Positions 28,331 through 39,454 of a stretch of 64,000 nucleotides of DNA are shown here, one piece after another. Location: assembly GCA_024220505.1 (NCBI GenBank), contig JAKZZE010000041.1, positions 1 through 64,000 on the forward strand, written 5' to 3'. Source of the DNA: Rhizopus arrhizus. Taxonomy: Eukaryota; Mucoromycota; Mucoromycetes; Mucorales; Rhizopodaceae. The translations under genes were made by a program, and so were the position numbers. The notes beneath the pieces were generated by a model, which made no database searches, was not told where the DNA came from, and saw only the letters and a program-made list of their open reading frames with translations. Each line of letters starts with the position of its first letter. The first letter of the stretch is position 1.

Positions 28331-29988
28331 CAGTGAGTTAAAAAACCGTTTCAGTTTTACTGAAACTCACACATTTATCCTTTTTTTGGAAGAAATATTT
28401 AGAGTATACGTGTTCTTTTTTATTATGTTATTATATGGCTTTTTTGCAACAAAGCAATGTACATCCCATCTTAAACTATGAATTACATCTTAAGCAGTGG
28501 GCATTTCAAAAAAAGGGATGACTGAAACGGTTTTTTAACTAGGTAAAAAAATACTAATATATAGTATTTCCACCCTTAGCTTTTATTACAGCTTGAACTC
28601 TAGCCGGCATACTATCAATATATTTACAGCAAATATCTTTATCAAATGTTTCCCATTCAATTTTCATTCTTTCTCATAGTTCATGGGCACCTCTTGCCCT
28701 TTGCTCATATAAAGCTAATTTCAACTTTAAGTGTCGCCACATGTGCTCAATTGGGTTCAGATCAGGCGATTGAGAAGGCCAAGGCAATACTGGGTACTTT
28801 GCTTCTTCTTTAAGATAAGTCGTCGTTATCTTGGCAGTGTGTTTCGGATCGTTATCGTGTTGAAAGATGAAATCACCATCTCCTAATCGGTAGTAATCAA
28901 GGGTATCTGCCAGTTCGGTTTTTAAGATATGGATGTAATCGGATGCAGTCATTCTGCCGTCGTATATCTCGCAGATATATCCAACTCCATGAGAAGTCAT
29001 ACAAGCCCACATCATAACACTTCCACCGCCGTGTTTTACGGTTGGGATTACATGATGAGGCTGTAATGGGCTTCCAGGCAGACTCCAATAGAATTCAACT
29101 CCATCAGAGCCCCAAACGTTGATTTTCGACTCGTCAGAGAAGATAACCTTTCCCCAGTCGTCAATAGTCCAGTACCTGTGAGCAAGTGCCCATTCCAAGC
29201 GTGCTTTCCTGTGTTTTGCTGACAAAAGAGGTACCTTTCTTTTTGGTCGGGCTTTAAATCCTAGGCTCTTTAAAGCGTTTAGGGTGGTGTTGTAAGTCAA
29301 CCTTGGATAAATGGCCTTAAAATAATCGAAGACCTCAACACCTGACTTCAATCGTCCTAAGATTACCATTCTCTTCATGAGGGACTTGCTTGCTTCAGTT
29401 AAGATCTGAGGTCGTCCGCCAGTGTTATCAGGTCTTTGAATATTCCATTTTTTGCAATATCGATGAACAGTAGCTTTAGAGAGAGTCAAGCGATTAGCAA
29501 TCTCTTCATAAGACAAATCAGACTCTAAGAGCACTTTCAAATCATTTTGAGTATCTTGGGAAATGGAGCGAGTCATTTTTAATAAAGATTGGGTTGAAAA
29601 TGTAAAATGAAAAAGGATGAAATTTGTTACGCGTCTATTAATAAAATAACGTGTTTATATACTTGTTTTTTAATAAATGCAAAGTATTATACTCTTCCCC
29701 TAACTTTATGTGTATTGCATAAATGAAAAATGAAGTCTGTATAATTGTAATTGATATTTATGTTTTTTTAATGGAGTTAAAAAACCGTTTCAGTGCACCG
29801 ACTGTAGCAATTTTATAAGTTTTAGGGAGCAAATATTGAAAAAGCAATACTATTTTTACATTGTATTATACATCCGAACTAGTGCTTTCATATGATGTAT
29901 GAAATGTAGCATTTTATTTAGTATATCAGTAGTTATGGTAGCAAAACCATATTTAGGAAAAACACTGAAACGGTTTTTTAACTCACTG
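28331..29988 (-). mobile_element. Tc1-IV element
   Basis: A 1658-bp Tc1/mariner element with ends CAGTGAGTTAAAAAACCG and its inverse, flanked by TA (28329-28330 and 29989-29990). The motif GAGTTAAAAAACCGTTTCAG recurs inverted inside each end: CTGAAACGGTTTTTTAACT at 28522-28540 and its inverse at 29775-29793. The ~170 bp between outer and inner copies differ completely between the two ends. Confidence 0.9.
28554..29576 (-). pseudogene. Tc1-IV transposase with one nonsense codon
   Basis: A DDE transposase, start ATG 29574-29576 (M-T-R-S-I-S-Q-D-T). An N-terminal helix-turn-helix (Y-E-E-I-A-N-R-L-T-L-S-K-A-T-V) is followed by the catalytic segments F-S-D-E-S-K-I-N-V-W-G, Q-H-D-N-D-P-K-H and S-P-D-L-N-P-I-E-H-M-W. 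The 341-codon frame is broken only by TGA at 28674-28676, after R-G-A-H-E-L, where the other families here have Trp (E-L-W); the remainder (C-K-Y-I-D-S-M-P-A-R-V) is intact to the stop 28554-28556. A single G-to-A change would explain the lesion. The protein lost would be only the last 40 residues. Confidence 0.9.
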
Positions 29989-30747
29989 TACGTAATGGTG
30001 CGTGACAGAGAGCAGTACAATAGTCTCTCCCCGGCTTACAAAGGTCTATATCGTATTGTACGTCAAGTACAAGGTGGTGCTTATATACTTCGTGATGTTG
30101 ACGAAACGCTCATGTCTCGAAATTATTCTCCAGAAGAATTAAAGATCATTTCACAGGATGAAGTCATTCCAAAAGATGAATTGTACGAAATGGAGGCAAT
30201 CATCAATCATAGAGGCGAACCTAGAAACAGAGAATATCTCGTACGCTGGAAAAACTACAGTAAAGACGATGATAGCTGGTCAACTGCTGAAGCATTTACT
30301 GATCCCGAGTCCATTAACATTTATTGCCGCAAACTGGGTGAAGTAATAAAAAGAAAAATAATGAGGCTGAAAAGAATAAAAAGCAAAAATTGCCCTCAGA
30401 CTACACCCCTAGTAAATTATTGACTACAAGTATGAATGAACAGTCAAAGTCTGGAATCATGTCGCACAATAGACAATCTCATAATACAAAGGAAACAAAG
30501 AAAAGCCAATCCAAACGTAATGGCAACGCTTTATCCAGATATCCCAAGCGAAGACTACACCAAAATCAAGAAAGCACTGATCGAAGAATAGATCATTATG
30601 GAGGCTTCGTAAAAAATACCGTGGCTGCAAATAGTAATCTTAGGCACAGCAAGCGCATTAAGAGAAATTAGGTCACACAAAAATTTATAGCTGTTCAAAC
30701 ACTTCCTATTCAACTTCCAAACGTTGATACCAACTGGTAGGGGGTGA

Positions 30748-31075
30748 TGTCGTGTTTGGTCATTTAATGATGTCTTTATTTGTTATCTTATTATTGATCT
30801 CAGTCCAGTTACGTCAGACTATACAATTAATAGTCAGACAATATAATCCAGGGTTCATTCTAAATTATTAGTTCCTCTCCTTTTTTTCTCACTTAATAAA
30901 TAGTAGTTGTTAGCTATTGACTTCTTACTGTTTTCATACTATAAGTACCAAATATCACAATAACAAAGCTTGTAAAAAAATATAAAAAGAGATGCTTTTT
31001 TCTTTTTTTTTTTCTTTCCTTCATCTTTTTATCCATTTCATCAAAATCTAATATCTTCCAACGCTGCTAACAACA
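30748..31075 (+). repeat. Probable 3' LTR of the second chromovirus relic
   Basis: It starts TGTCGTGTTTGG just after the purine-rich GGTAGGGGGTGA, as in the complete chromovirus. It contains AATAAA (about 30896) and a T/C-rich stretch. The right end is uncertain; CAACA at 31071-31075 is a guess. Confidence 0.45.
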
Positions 31076-31186
31076 TGCCAACTCTTGCTTATATTGCCGA
31101 AAGAACTATGACGGCTGACTGTACTATAAAGTAAGTTCGTTTTTAAATGGAAGGAAACGCAACTAAAGGCAACTGGTATAAGTTAT

Positions 31187-32226
31187 TTGAAGGAAAATTG
31201 TGCTTTTTTTTCTACATGCAAGTGTAAAGAAGGTTCTGAAATGCGCTTCAACCATTCAAGCCGAGATGGATTCTTTTGGCGATGTGGCTCAAGGAACTGT
31301 ACGTGTGGTCGTAGCCGTATTTCTTACCTGGGTGGCTCCTTTTTCCAAGGTCACAAGTCCATCATCCATCAAACACTATTAGTAGTGTACCTCTTTCTAT
31401 TACAAGTTCCAAACGGAACAATATCTACCATGACTGGTCTTAGTCTACCGACTGTCCGCAACATTATTAAGGACATATACCAAGTAATGGAGGCAGATCT
31501 TCGAATTGAAGATGTTCAAGTCGGTACGTGATGCTTTGTTTACATGAGAGTATGTGATTAACAAGTCATACTTAGGTGGAGTTAACTGTGATGGACAGCC
31601 TATTATTGTTGAAATAGACGAAAGCAAGTTTGGGAAGCGAAAGTACAATAAGGGGAAGAGGGTAGATGGTGTTTGGGTTGTTGGGGGTGTAGAGCGTACG
31701 CCCGAGCGTAAGGTGCTCTTGTTGACGGTGCCTAACCGCAATCAAAATACCTTGAAGTTGATAATCGATACATTCGTAAAGGATGGTAATGATTAGAATA
31801 TGTATATGCTAGATGATCAGTGCAACTAATCATTGATGACAGGCTCGCATGTTATGGTAGATTGCTGGAAAGGCTATAAAGGGATTGACAGTGATCCAAG
31901 CCGAAACTTGATAGTTGAAACGGTCAATCACTCAAAAACGTTCCGTGATCCCAAGACAGGTGCTTGTACTAATACTATAGAAGGTACGTACTTGTGTATA
32001 TCATAGAATTCTTAGACGATGCTAACAGCCTGCTACTAGGCACCTGGAATGGTATCAAACGAGGAGTGACTAGTCGTCATCGCACAGCATCGATGATGCC
32101 ATGGAAGTTAGTGGAGTTTATATGGCGTAGGAAACATGCCGGTAATCACTGGAAGGCAATGCTTGCTTGCTTTTCGCAAGTGTCGTTCACTAGAGCAGGT
32201 ATTGCCAACCAAGGTCCCCTGGTATC
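31187..32226 (+). pseudogene. ISXO2/IS1595-like (Merlin-type) transposase with introns, truncated by a solo LTR
   Basis: A DDE transposase of the ISXO2 kind, which in eukaryotes is typical of Merlin transposons. The zinc-ribbon-like start is D-G-F-F-W-R-C...C-x-C-G-R-S. Conserved blocks follow in order: I-V-E-I-D-E-S-K-F-G-K-R-K-Y (first D), H-V-M-V-D-C-W-K-G-Y (second D) and N-T-I-E-G-T-W-N-G-I-K (E). These blocks are in different frames, joined by three clean introns: 31524-31575, 31786-31842 and 31984-32039 (GT...AG, 52-57 nt, phase 1 each). The first exon may be frameshifted near 31205 in a T-run. The gene is cut at 32226 by the solo LTR. I did not find terminal inverted repeats. Confidence 0.7.
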
Positions 32227-32873
32227 TGTTAAGAATACATAAGATTATAGTCACTTTATTTTAGTAAAAGTAATCAGATACGATCCCAAATAGTATGTGT
32301 ACATAACTTGGAATCATTTATAACATTATTCCCAACACAGATCAATAAAATACTTTGATTAGATTTTTATATTAAGCTTTATTCATATTAACTTCACATA
32401 GTCAAATAAGATGACATGGTTGTAATATAGTTTATTGATAATATGAGCATGTAGAACAGGGAATGACGATTACTTACCGGATCATCATTAGTCATGAAAA
32501 CATTTATCCTGACTGGGATATTATTGTTAGCAATGATATCCAATCACGAATTAAAGGTCTTTATATTCATCCATACTGCCTCCTTAAAGACTCCTATGTC
32601 CAGAATTATCTGAAACGACCCAATAGCATAATTGACAATACAAGCTAGGAACAGGCTAAACTAATAATTAGAATTAGTAATTATCTATTCTGTTAAATTG
32701 ATTATAAATCTGTCCTAATTCTTTATGCGTATCATGTCTGTAAATACTCTCACTTTTTACATGTAGAAAAACAAGAGTTATCTTAACTTAATAAAGAGAT
32801 ACCAAGTTCTAACAGTATTTCTTTATCTTTGTTGCTATATTACATTTTACCTAAAACTCCCCTTTCCTAAACA
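32227..32873 (+). repeat. Solo LTR related to the chromovirus LTR
   Basis: 647 bp, TGTTAAGAATAC...CCTAAACA, closely similar to the 652-bp chromovirus LTR but with scattered substitutions and small indels. Flanks are GTATC and CAATC, so no perfect target duplication remains. It is older than the complete copy. Confidence 0.85.
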
Positions 32874-33434
32874 CAATCCAATATCAGGAATATTGCTAAT
32901 CTTTCACATAATTGAAATAACGCGTAAAATAACGTTATTCAAATCAGTGAGGAATTCCCAGAATAAAAGATAATCTATGACAGACATACAAAAGAACAAA
33001 TGAAAAGTTCTCATAATCATAATTATAGATGACACTTGCTAAAGTACTTGAATATTAGAAGAACGCTTACAATAGAAGATATCAAGCCACTCACTCAATA
33101 AGATATAAATACCTGCCTTCAATTAGAATAATTTTTACTTTAAAAACTTAAACTGAAATAAAGATCAGTCTCAAAAAGTATCCAAACTGTTTCTCGATCT
33201 TTGTTTCTACCTCTTTCTTGATCACTTCTACCATTATACAACAGTGAGTTCCCCATTTTGAACCTTGTTCAATTTTTGAACTTTATTTCAAAAGTAGAAC
33301 CTTACTTCAAAAATCAAATATTTTTTTTTTCTTTGTCTATAAAATAGACAAGTTTTTATTTTTATCTTACTTCACTTCTCTTGACATTTTCTTAACTTCT
33401 CTTATCATTACTGTTTTGTTCACAAAGATAAAAA
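32874..33434. repeat. AT-rich, LTR-like relic
   Basis: No gene. GATATAAATACC (about 33100) followed by AAATAAAG (about 33158) and a T/C-rich run has the shape of a gypsy LTR promoter and leader. Boundaries cannot be set. Confidence 0.35.
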
Positions 33435-34350
33435 TGGAGATTTCAATAGGACCCAAAATTATCTATGACTTTATTTAATAATATATGCCCAGAGTTTATA
33501 TACTTTTCACAGTATAGATGTTAATATATGTACTATGCGGATGGCGAAATGCCCACAGCATTATGCAGATGGCTAAATGCTATATACTATTATGCAGATC
33601 TTTACATAATTTAATATACACACTTACTCCTCATTCACCTGTCTATTTTGGTAGATATTCATATATGTTAATAAGTCTACATTTCCATATACTCACACTA
33701 TCAATTGCTAATAATACTTGATTGCTATACAATGATTATCTTTGGAGCACAACAATTACTTCTCTTCAATTATATATCTTAAATTTACTTTTTTTAAATA
33801 CATTTTATCCAATAAATCAAGTATCTTTATCCCTGAATCTTTTGGTATAACACTCTTAAAATACAAGCATAACAAGTCCCTTGAAGTCAACTATCTTCAT
33901 TGTAAACATTTTCAAAACTCTTATCAAAGTTGCCTTATTACAAACAAGCCTGATCTACTTGAGAAGATCTAGTGGTCACTTACAACAAGCGAATCTAATA
34001 TCAATACTTAACTCAAGTCTTAATTTTTATTCTTTTTATATCGTATTTACCTCATTGAATACTTATTATTCGTATGAGATTACTCAGATCTTATATAAGA
34101 AATAACAAGTACTGACTACATAATATTACTTATTACATATTCCCTAAAACTCATATACAATGCTTATATTGTTCAAGCTCAATACTAAAATTGACCTTGA
34201 GCTCACTTTGGTCCTTGAATAATTTCATTTCCTATATAAAGGCGTAGTTTGATTAAATGGGTTCTCTCTCTCGTCTTGAAATCGAATAAAGAGATTACAT
34301 AGAGACCCATTCACTAGTTTTCAAGTACTATTTCCTCTCTATTTCTCATT
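33435..34350. repeat. Cluster of decayed gypsy LTR pieces
   Basis: The segment at 33460-33510 resembles the start of solo LTR F (CTTTATTTAATAA, then a TATA-like box read on the minus strand). Positions 33870-33985 carry the CCCTTGAAG...CTTCATTGTAAA and GATCTAGTGGTCAC boxes seen in LTRs A-E, one base changed. Positions 34230-34300 have TATATAAAGG followed by AATAAAG. No coding sequence is visible. Confidence 0.5.
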
Positions 34351-34588
34351 TTATTATCTGCAAATACCTCAGTTACTCCCGATTTTGGTGTGAAAAGTAT
34401 CTCTCACCAGGAATATCGACATCGAAATCAAGAATATCTATCTCGAGCTCTAGCAATTGTTCGCCTGGAAAATCCGTAGACACAAGCCTAGCAATGCTCT
34501 AAAATTTAACAAGCAACGGCAAGAACCTGGTCTCAGCGTGGGTGGTCTTAGTCAACTTCCCCAGTTCAATATAATTCGGCTGCTGGTC

Positions 34589-34785
34589 GCCCCGGAAAAC
34601 TAGCTCGTAGCTGGCGAGGACCCTTCAAGGTCATTAATATTCTCTCGCCGGATCAGTTTGATGCTCAAGAACTAGCAAGAATGAAGAAGTACGTACAAGT
34701 AAATGAGGACACTGTTTCCACTAGACCCCTGGATATCGCGAGTATAGTTATTCCTAAGCCAACTGCGGCTCTCAAACCCAATTAG
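34589..34785 (+). pseudogene. Gypsy integrase C-terminal relic
   Basis: One frame reads G-K-L-A-R-S-W-R-G-P-F-K-V-I-N-I-L-S, a typical integrase GPY/F region, and ends at a stop (34783-34785) after L-K-P-N. The region upstream to about 34400 has no clear frame. An LTR-like block follows at about 34800-35000 (TATAAATA, then AATAAA). Confidence 0.55.
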
Positions 34786-35737
34786 ACATCCAAGACTATT
34801 TCCTTTTGAAGACTATCATCTTAGTCTCTGGTCTTTAGACAGCATGTGTATCTTTTATCATTTACCATATATATTCCTAACCGATATAACAAGTATAAAT
34901 ATCCTTAACTTTTTATTTAATAAACATTATCTTTATTCTTTCTAATTTGGGACTTCTGCCAAACAAAGGACTACTTTAACTTCTGACGTCTCACTCTTAT
35001 TTCAACATTGTAAGCAAAACTCTCGCCGTTCTCTTCTGAAAAGGAAGCAGAATTAGGCTGCAACCGATGAATTCTTTACTTTTCGGAGGTAAGCGCTTTT
35101 ATTCTGATTTTGTTTATGTCTTGATAACTGAGACTAACACTTCAGTATATTCTTACCGTTCTCCTAAAATTTATTTTTGTAAAAGCACGTGATTTATCAG
35201 CAGGCTCAAATGAACTTTTTTTGCATTTGTTTTAAATATGCGCTGGATTGGGATTTGAAAACACCTTTTATCTTTAATAATCTCTACTAAATTCTTTCAT
35301 TCTTTGACTATAATTCTCTTCTCTTCGGGGACACAAAGGTAGAGTTAAAATTTGAGGATAAAAGGTTATAATTGGTTTCTATTTCGTTTTCAGACACATA
35401 ATAAGCTGTCATCACATAGGATTCTCTTTTTATATAAAGGTTTTATAATGGTAACTTTATTTATAATCCAAAGTATTTATGATTGTACATGCTTTAAAAT
35501 TGTTAAGCTTAATTTGTTGGGTCTAAGTAGTTTACAAATATATGAGTTTTATAAAGTGTGAAAGAGGAGGAAAATAAACAAGCCAAGAGGCGTGTGTAAG
35601 TTTTTAAAGTGTTAGACGCAACTAAATATTACCATTTTTGTATTTGATGAGATTAAAAGTTTCTAATGTTGTTTTGTAATATTTCATATTATTCACTTTT
35701 TTTTTTTTTTTTATTATTTTTTTATTTCAGAATATTT
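34786..35737. other. LTR-like block, then 5' flank of TSC1
   Basis: 34800-35000 looks like an LTR (TATAAATATCC about 34893, AATAAA about 34918). From 35000 to 35737 no gene is seen. The TTTATTTCAG at 35721-35730 is a good 3' splice site, so the first coding exon of TSC1 probably follows a 5'UTR intron. Confidence 0.45.
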
Positions 35738-38700
35738 ATGGTGACGCTTAAAGACATTACAAAATCAATAACACAAGCAGTTCGAAATTCAACAGTAGAT
35801 CAAGACGGACAATCAGCTTGTGATGTCATTGAACAATATTTGGATGAACAGACAGTGGCAAACGGAGGTAGTTTGCCAAGCATAGATTCAGCCGTTGTCG
35901 ATAAACTATCACAGGATTTATTATCTTTGTATTGGTCTACGGTCAATGTTAACAACGGACCAGTTATATCGAGCAAATCTGAAGTGCTTCGTTATCAGAC
36001 ACAACATTACATTTTGCTTCGGTGTATACATGCGCTTTTGCCTGTTTTACGTCCACAAAGGATATTCGAGGAATGGTGGCCATTACTGCAACCTGTTTTA
36101 AACACTGCTTCGTATACCAATAAAATAAAAAAAGAAGTACGGTTATTTATTGCAGATAGTTTAATTGCAGAGCTTGAACAAGAAGACGAATGTACATACT
36201 TTCATATGATTGTCAACATGTATCTTGATTCTAGCTCTTCTAAACAACAGCAAGAAAGACAGAAAGATGAGGCGGGTAAACTGCATCAGACATTATTGGA
36301 TCTTGAACAAAATGAATGGTCTAAAAACTTGATCACTATTCTTTTAACTGTTGGTGCCTCAGAGACAAAGGTAAAAAGAAAAAGTTTGTTTTGAAGAATC
36401 GATCTTAATACGCGAACTTTAGCAATTTTTTTTGCTTCTCAACGGATACTTTTTATCCAGTAAACATCGTCTGCAAATAGTATATTTACTGAGTGAATTT
36501 ATGAGAAGAAGAGTAAGTTTTTTTTTTTTTTTTTTTCTTTTTTTTTTGTAGCAAGGTTTTCGATAATTAATTCATACATGTTGCAGAGAACTCACTTGCA
36601 TGAAATTCTTGATACCCCATTATTTAAGTCTATGCTTAAATCACTTATGGTACTATATTACTTGTCAATATCGCATTTTTTTAAATCTTTTTATTTTACT
36701 ATTAGTATGATAATTCAACTACTTTGATTGCTACTTCCGTAACCAATCTAATAATGCTACTACCTCGAATCTGTACTTCACTTCCACCTTTTTTACCACA
36801 GCTTTTTTATATCTTTGCAAGAGCTATTTGTTGGGATCAATTACGGGATTTGAGAAAAAAGCAAAGTATTGATGCATCCTATCATGCTCCTACATACATA
36901 ACGGATGGATGGGATTGTGTTGGTAAGTTTAAAGGCCAAAGTACTATATGATTTTATTGTAATAACGTTTTCCCTTTGAAGATTATACCTTTTCTAAACT
37001 GTCTGCTCCTCCATCCAATCCTCAAACGGGCGCGTTCTTTACTTCATTATATGGACTCTATCCCTGTAATTTTCTCAAGTTTTTGTATAAACCATATGCT
37101 TACTTTAAAGAGAAAGAGTTTATAATTCCAGAGGAATTTGATGAAGAAACATTCAAGTCAAGAACTATTGTAAGTTTTTTTTTAAATTTTATACCAACGT
37201 TCTTTTTTCCTAATGTTGTATGGTAGACTCAAGTAACAAGGCATATGCTGCATCCTAATTTGGTTTTGATGGATACAGACTCAGAACTGACCGATAAAAC
37301 ACGCTGGATGAAGATGGAACCACCCGATGTCATGGCTCAAATCATGGGCCTTGATCTTACAAATGCTGCTTCTCGTGTAGCATTCAGCAATGGGAAAAAA
37401 ACCAACCGACAGACAAATCTGTTAGATGAGAGTTTATGGAAGGAGGATCAAGAAGAATCAGGAAAAGAGGATGTGACAACGGAAGTATCTTTTACGGAGG
37501 AAAGAGTAGATAAAGAGGAAGTAAAGGAAGATAACAAACAGCCGGCTGCGATGGCTTCAAGTATCATGAACTTGCACAGAGCACTTAAAAGTGGTGCTGA
37601 AGTCCTTGTAGGTGATGATGTATGGGATTCGGTTGGTATAAAAGAACAAGAGTCGACTAGCTTGCTCGACCAGCAGCAAACTGCTACTGAAGTTAACGAT
37701 AAAGCAATATCTTCAGAAACAAAATTACTTTTGGCAGGCTTAAAAAGAGAAGTCTTACTGTTACGAAATGAGTTAAATTTTGAACTGTTCCTTAAACAAC
37801 AACACTTGCAACATATTGGGCGTTTGCATCGCGAACATGTGCTTGATAGCTCTGTAGAAGCGGAAAGACAACAGTTGGTAAGTTTCATCAGAGGTCTACT
37901 CTAGTGTATGATGACATGCTCAACTATTCTATTAGTACAACACAACGCGTATGCTGAGAGCACAACTGAACCAGACTACATCTGCGCTAGAAAAACTAAG
38001 AGCTGAATCAGCTTTAACAAAACAAAAGCATATAAAATGGGAAGACGAGCAGTCTGGGAAACTAAGAGGATATAGAGAAGCAAGAAAAGAATGGCAAAAT
38101 CAAATGACACAAATCGAGTATCAGATGGAAGAGTATAAAAAGGAATTGAAGGAGCAAAAAGAGCAATTGAACCTTGCAAAGCAACAGTAAGAAACTGGTG
38201 AAATAAAAGGCAAAGCATATAAATTGTATTATGTTACATAGGATATTTGAATTGGAAAATGAACTAAAGACACTAGATCCTGTGCTGAATAAAGTAACGG
38301 AAAATGAGCATCGGGTGAAGCAATTGACTCAACAAATGCTACTTTGGGAGGCAGACACAAGTCATATGGAGGAGCAAAAGCGATACATCAAAGGTTTACT
38401 CTCCAAATGGTGGAGTATGGAAGAGTTGGTAGCTAGTCTCCAATCTGAAAATAGACGTCTCCAAGAGGAACAGCTGTAAGTAAGCATGCATGAAAACAGC
38501 TTCAATTTGCTTAATGAATCATGTAGACAAAGAGAGGAGAATTTAAAGAAACTAAAAGTTAAGTTGACTGAATGTGAACCAAAGGTGAATCAAGTATTAC
38601 CATCAAGTGTAGAAAGAGATTCAGCAGAGACCAAAAGGTTACAACAAACCTTGAATGAAGTTAAATCAAGACTAGAGCAATTGGAGGTAAATAGCTTGTA

Positions 38701-38830
38701 TATATGTGAATTACATTGCTAGTTTTAACTTGATAAATAATAGACTGAAAAGCTAGAGTGGTGCTCACAGGTTGAGACATTAAAGTTTCAGTTGAACAAT
38801 AGTAGGCAAGTGTTAGTCGATGAAAAATAA
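35738..38830 (+). CDS. TSC1: Hamartin/TSC1 homologue
   Basis: Scaffold of the TSC1-TSC2 complex, which turns off Rheb and so TORC1 when nutrients are low. I read ten exons: 35738-36370, 36423-36512, 36587-36649, 36706-36922, 36982-37169, 37227-37877, 37936-38186, 38242-38475, 38527-38686 and 38744-38830, giving 857 residues. All introns are GT...AG and keep frame. The clearest match is exon 5, S-L-Y-G-L-Y-P-C-N-F-L-K-F-L, which corresponds to the hamartin motif L-Y-G-M-Y-P-C-N-F, followed by H-P-N-L-V and W-x-x-M-E-P-P-D-V. The C-terminal third from exon 6 (L-K-Q-Q-H-L-Q-H-I-G-R-L-H) on is a long coiled coil, as in hamartin. The N-terminal half is alpha-helical without a catalytic domain. It borders the transposon compartment. 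A TSC2 partner is not in the window. Confidence 0.85.
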
Positions 38831-39454
38831 AAAAGCTGCTTTTTACAACTTATAATATCAAAAGGGCACTGCATGTCTTTTGATATCAAGAGGCCAAAGG
38901 TAGATTTGATGTTGTTTTAAACTATAATTTTTTTACACCATCACTGAATAATAATATTCTATAAACTTCATTGTAGAGCAAACATGTAAATTTAACTTAG
39001 TCATTGGCAAAAACTACTGATAATTTTTTCAATAAAATGTTGTTATTGTATTTTAAGTCAACTAGCTTAGTAGTCAATATCAATGAAATTGTATATTGTA
39101 CAAATTGATATTTCTACAAGAGTAAAAATCAATAATAAATGCAAGATCCAAATAAATATTCTTTTATCCCAACTTGGAAAAATAGCAAGAAGCCTGGCAA
39201 CGTTCTACTGAAACTAAAAATTCCTTGTTACTGAACAAAGGCCATTTTTTTTACTGATAATGATTCGTAGCTTGATAAACATTTTAAAATTTGAGCTAGG
39301 AAAGGTCCATACAGATATGCAAAATACATGCTAAGCAGAGATTAATTTTTTATGTAGAACAGAAAGTAATAAAAAATCTGTCGAGTAACTTGAGAGTTGA
39401 TTAAAGAAATGATACATGTATTACGAAAGAAGAAAGAAGTAAAAGGATGGTATT
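38831..39454. other. Intergenic, convergent 3' ends
   Basis: The 3' ends of TSC1 (+) and the peptide transporter (-) face each other. AATAAA-type signals are present. No gene is seen. Confidence 0.6.

Larger units (their letters stand above)
28118..30672 (+). pseudogene. Second chromovirus relic: integrase C-terminus and chromodomain, split by Tc1-IV
   Basis: The left part (28118-28330) matches the integrase C-terminal region of the complete chromovirus (Y-M-S-Q-V-V-F-P-A-I-Q-D-R against Y-M-E-N-V-I-F-P-A-I-N-E-R). After the Tc1-IV element the frame resumes at 29989 (V-M-V-R-D-R-E) with G-L-Y-R-I-V, S-R-N-Y-S-P-E-E-L-K-I and a chromodomain (Y-E-M-E-A-I-I-N-H-R-G, E-Y-L-V-R-W, D-S-W-S) near 30180-30330. 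The first frame ends at 30421; the basic tail continues in another frame to 30671. It is a decayed, different lineage of the same group. Confidence 0.8.

Noticed and set aside
35895..36101. Second ORF inside TSC1 exon 1
   Set aside because: Alternate-frame shadow of the coding exon.
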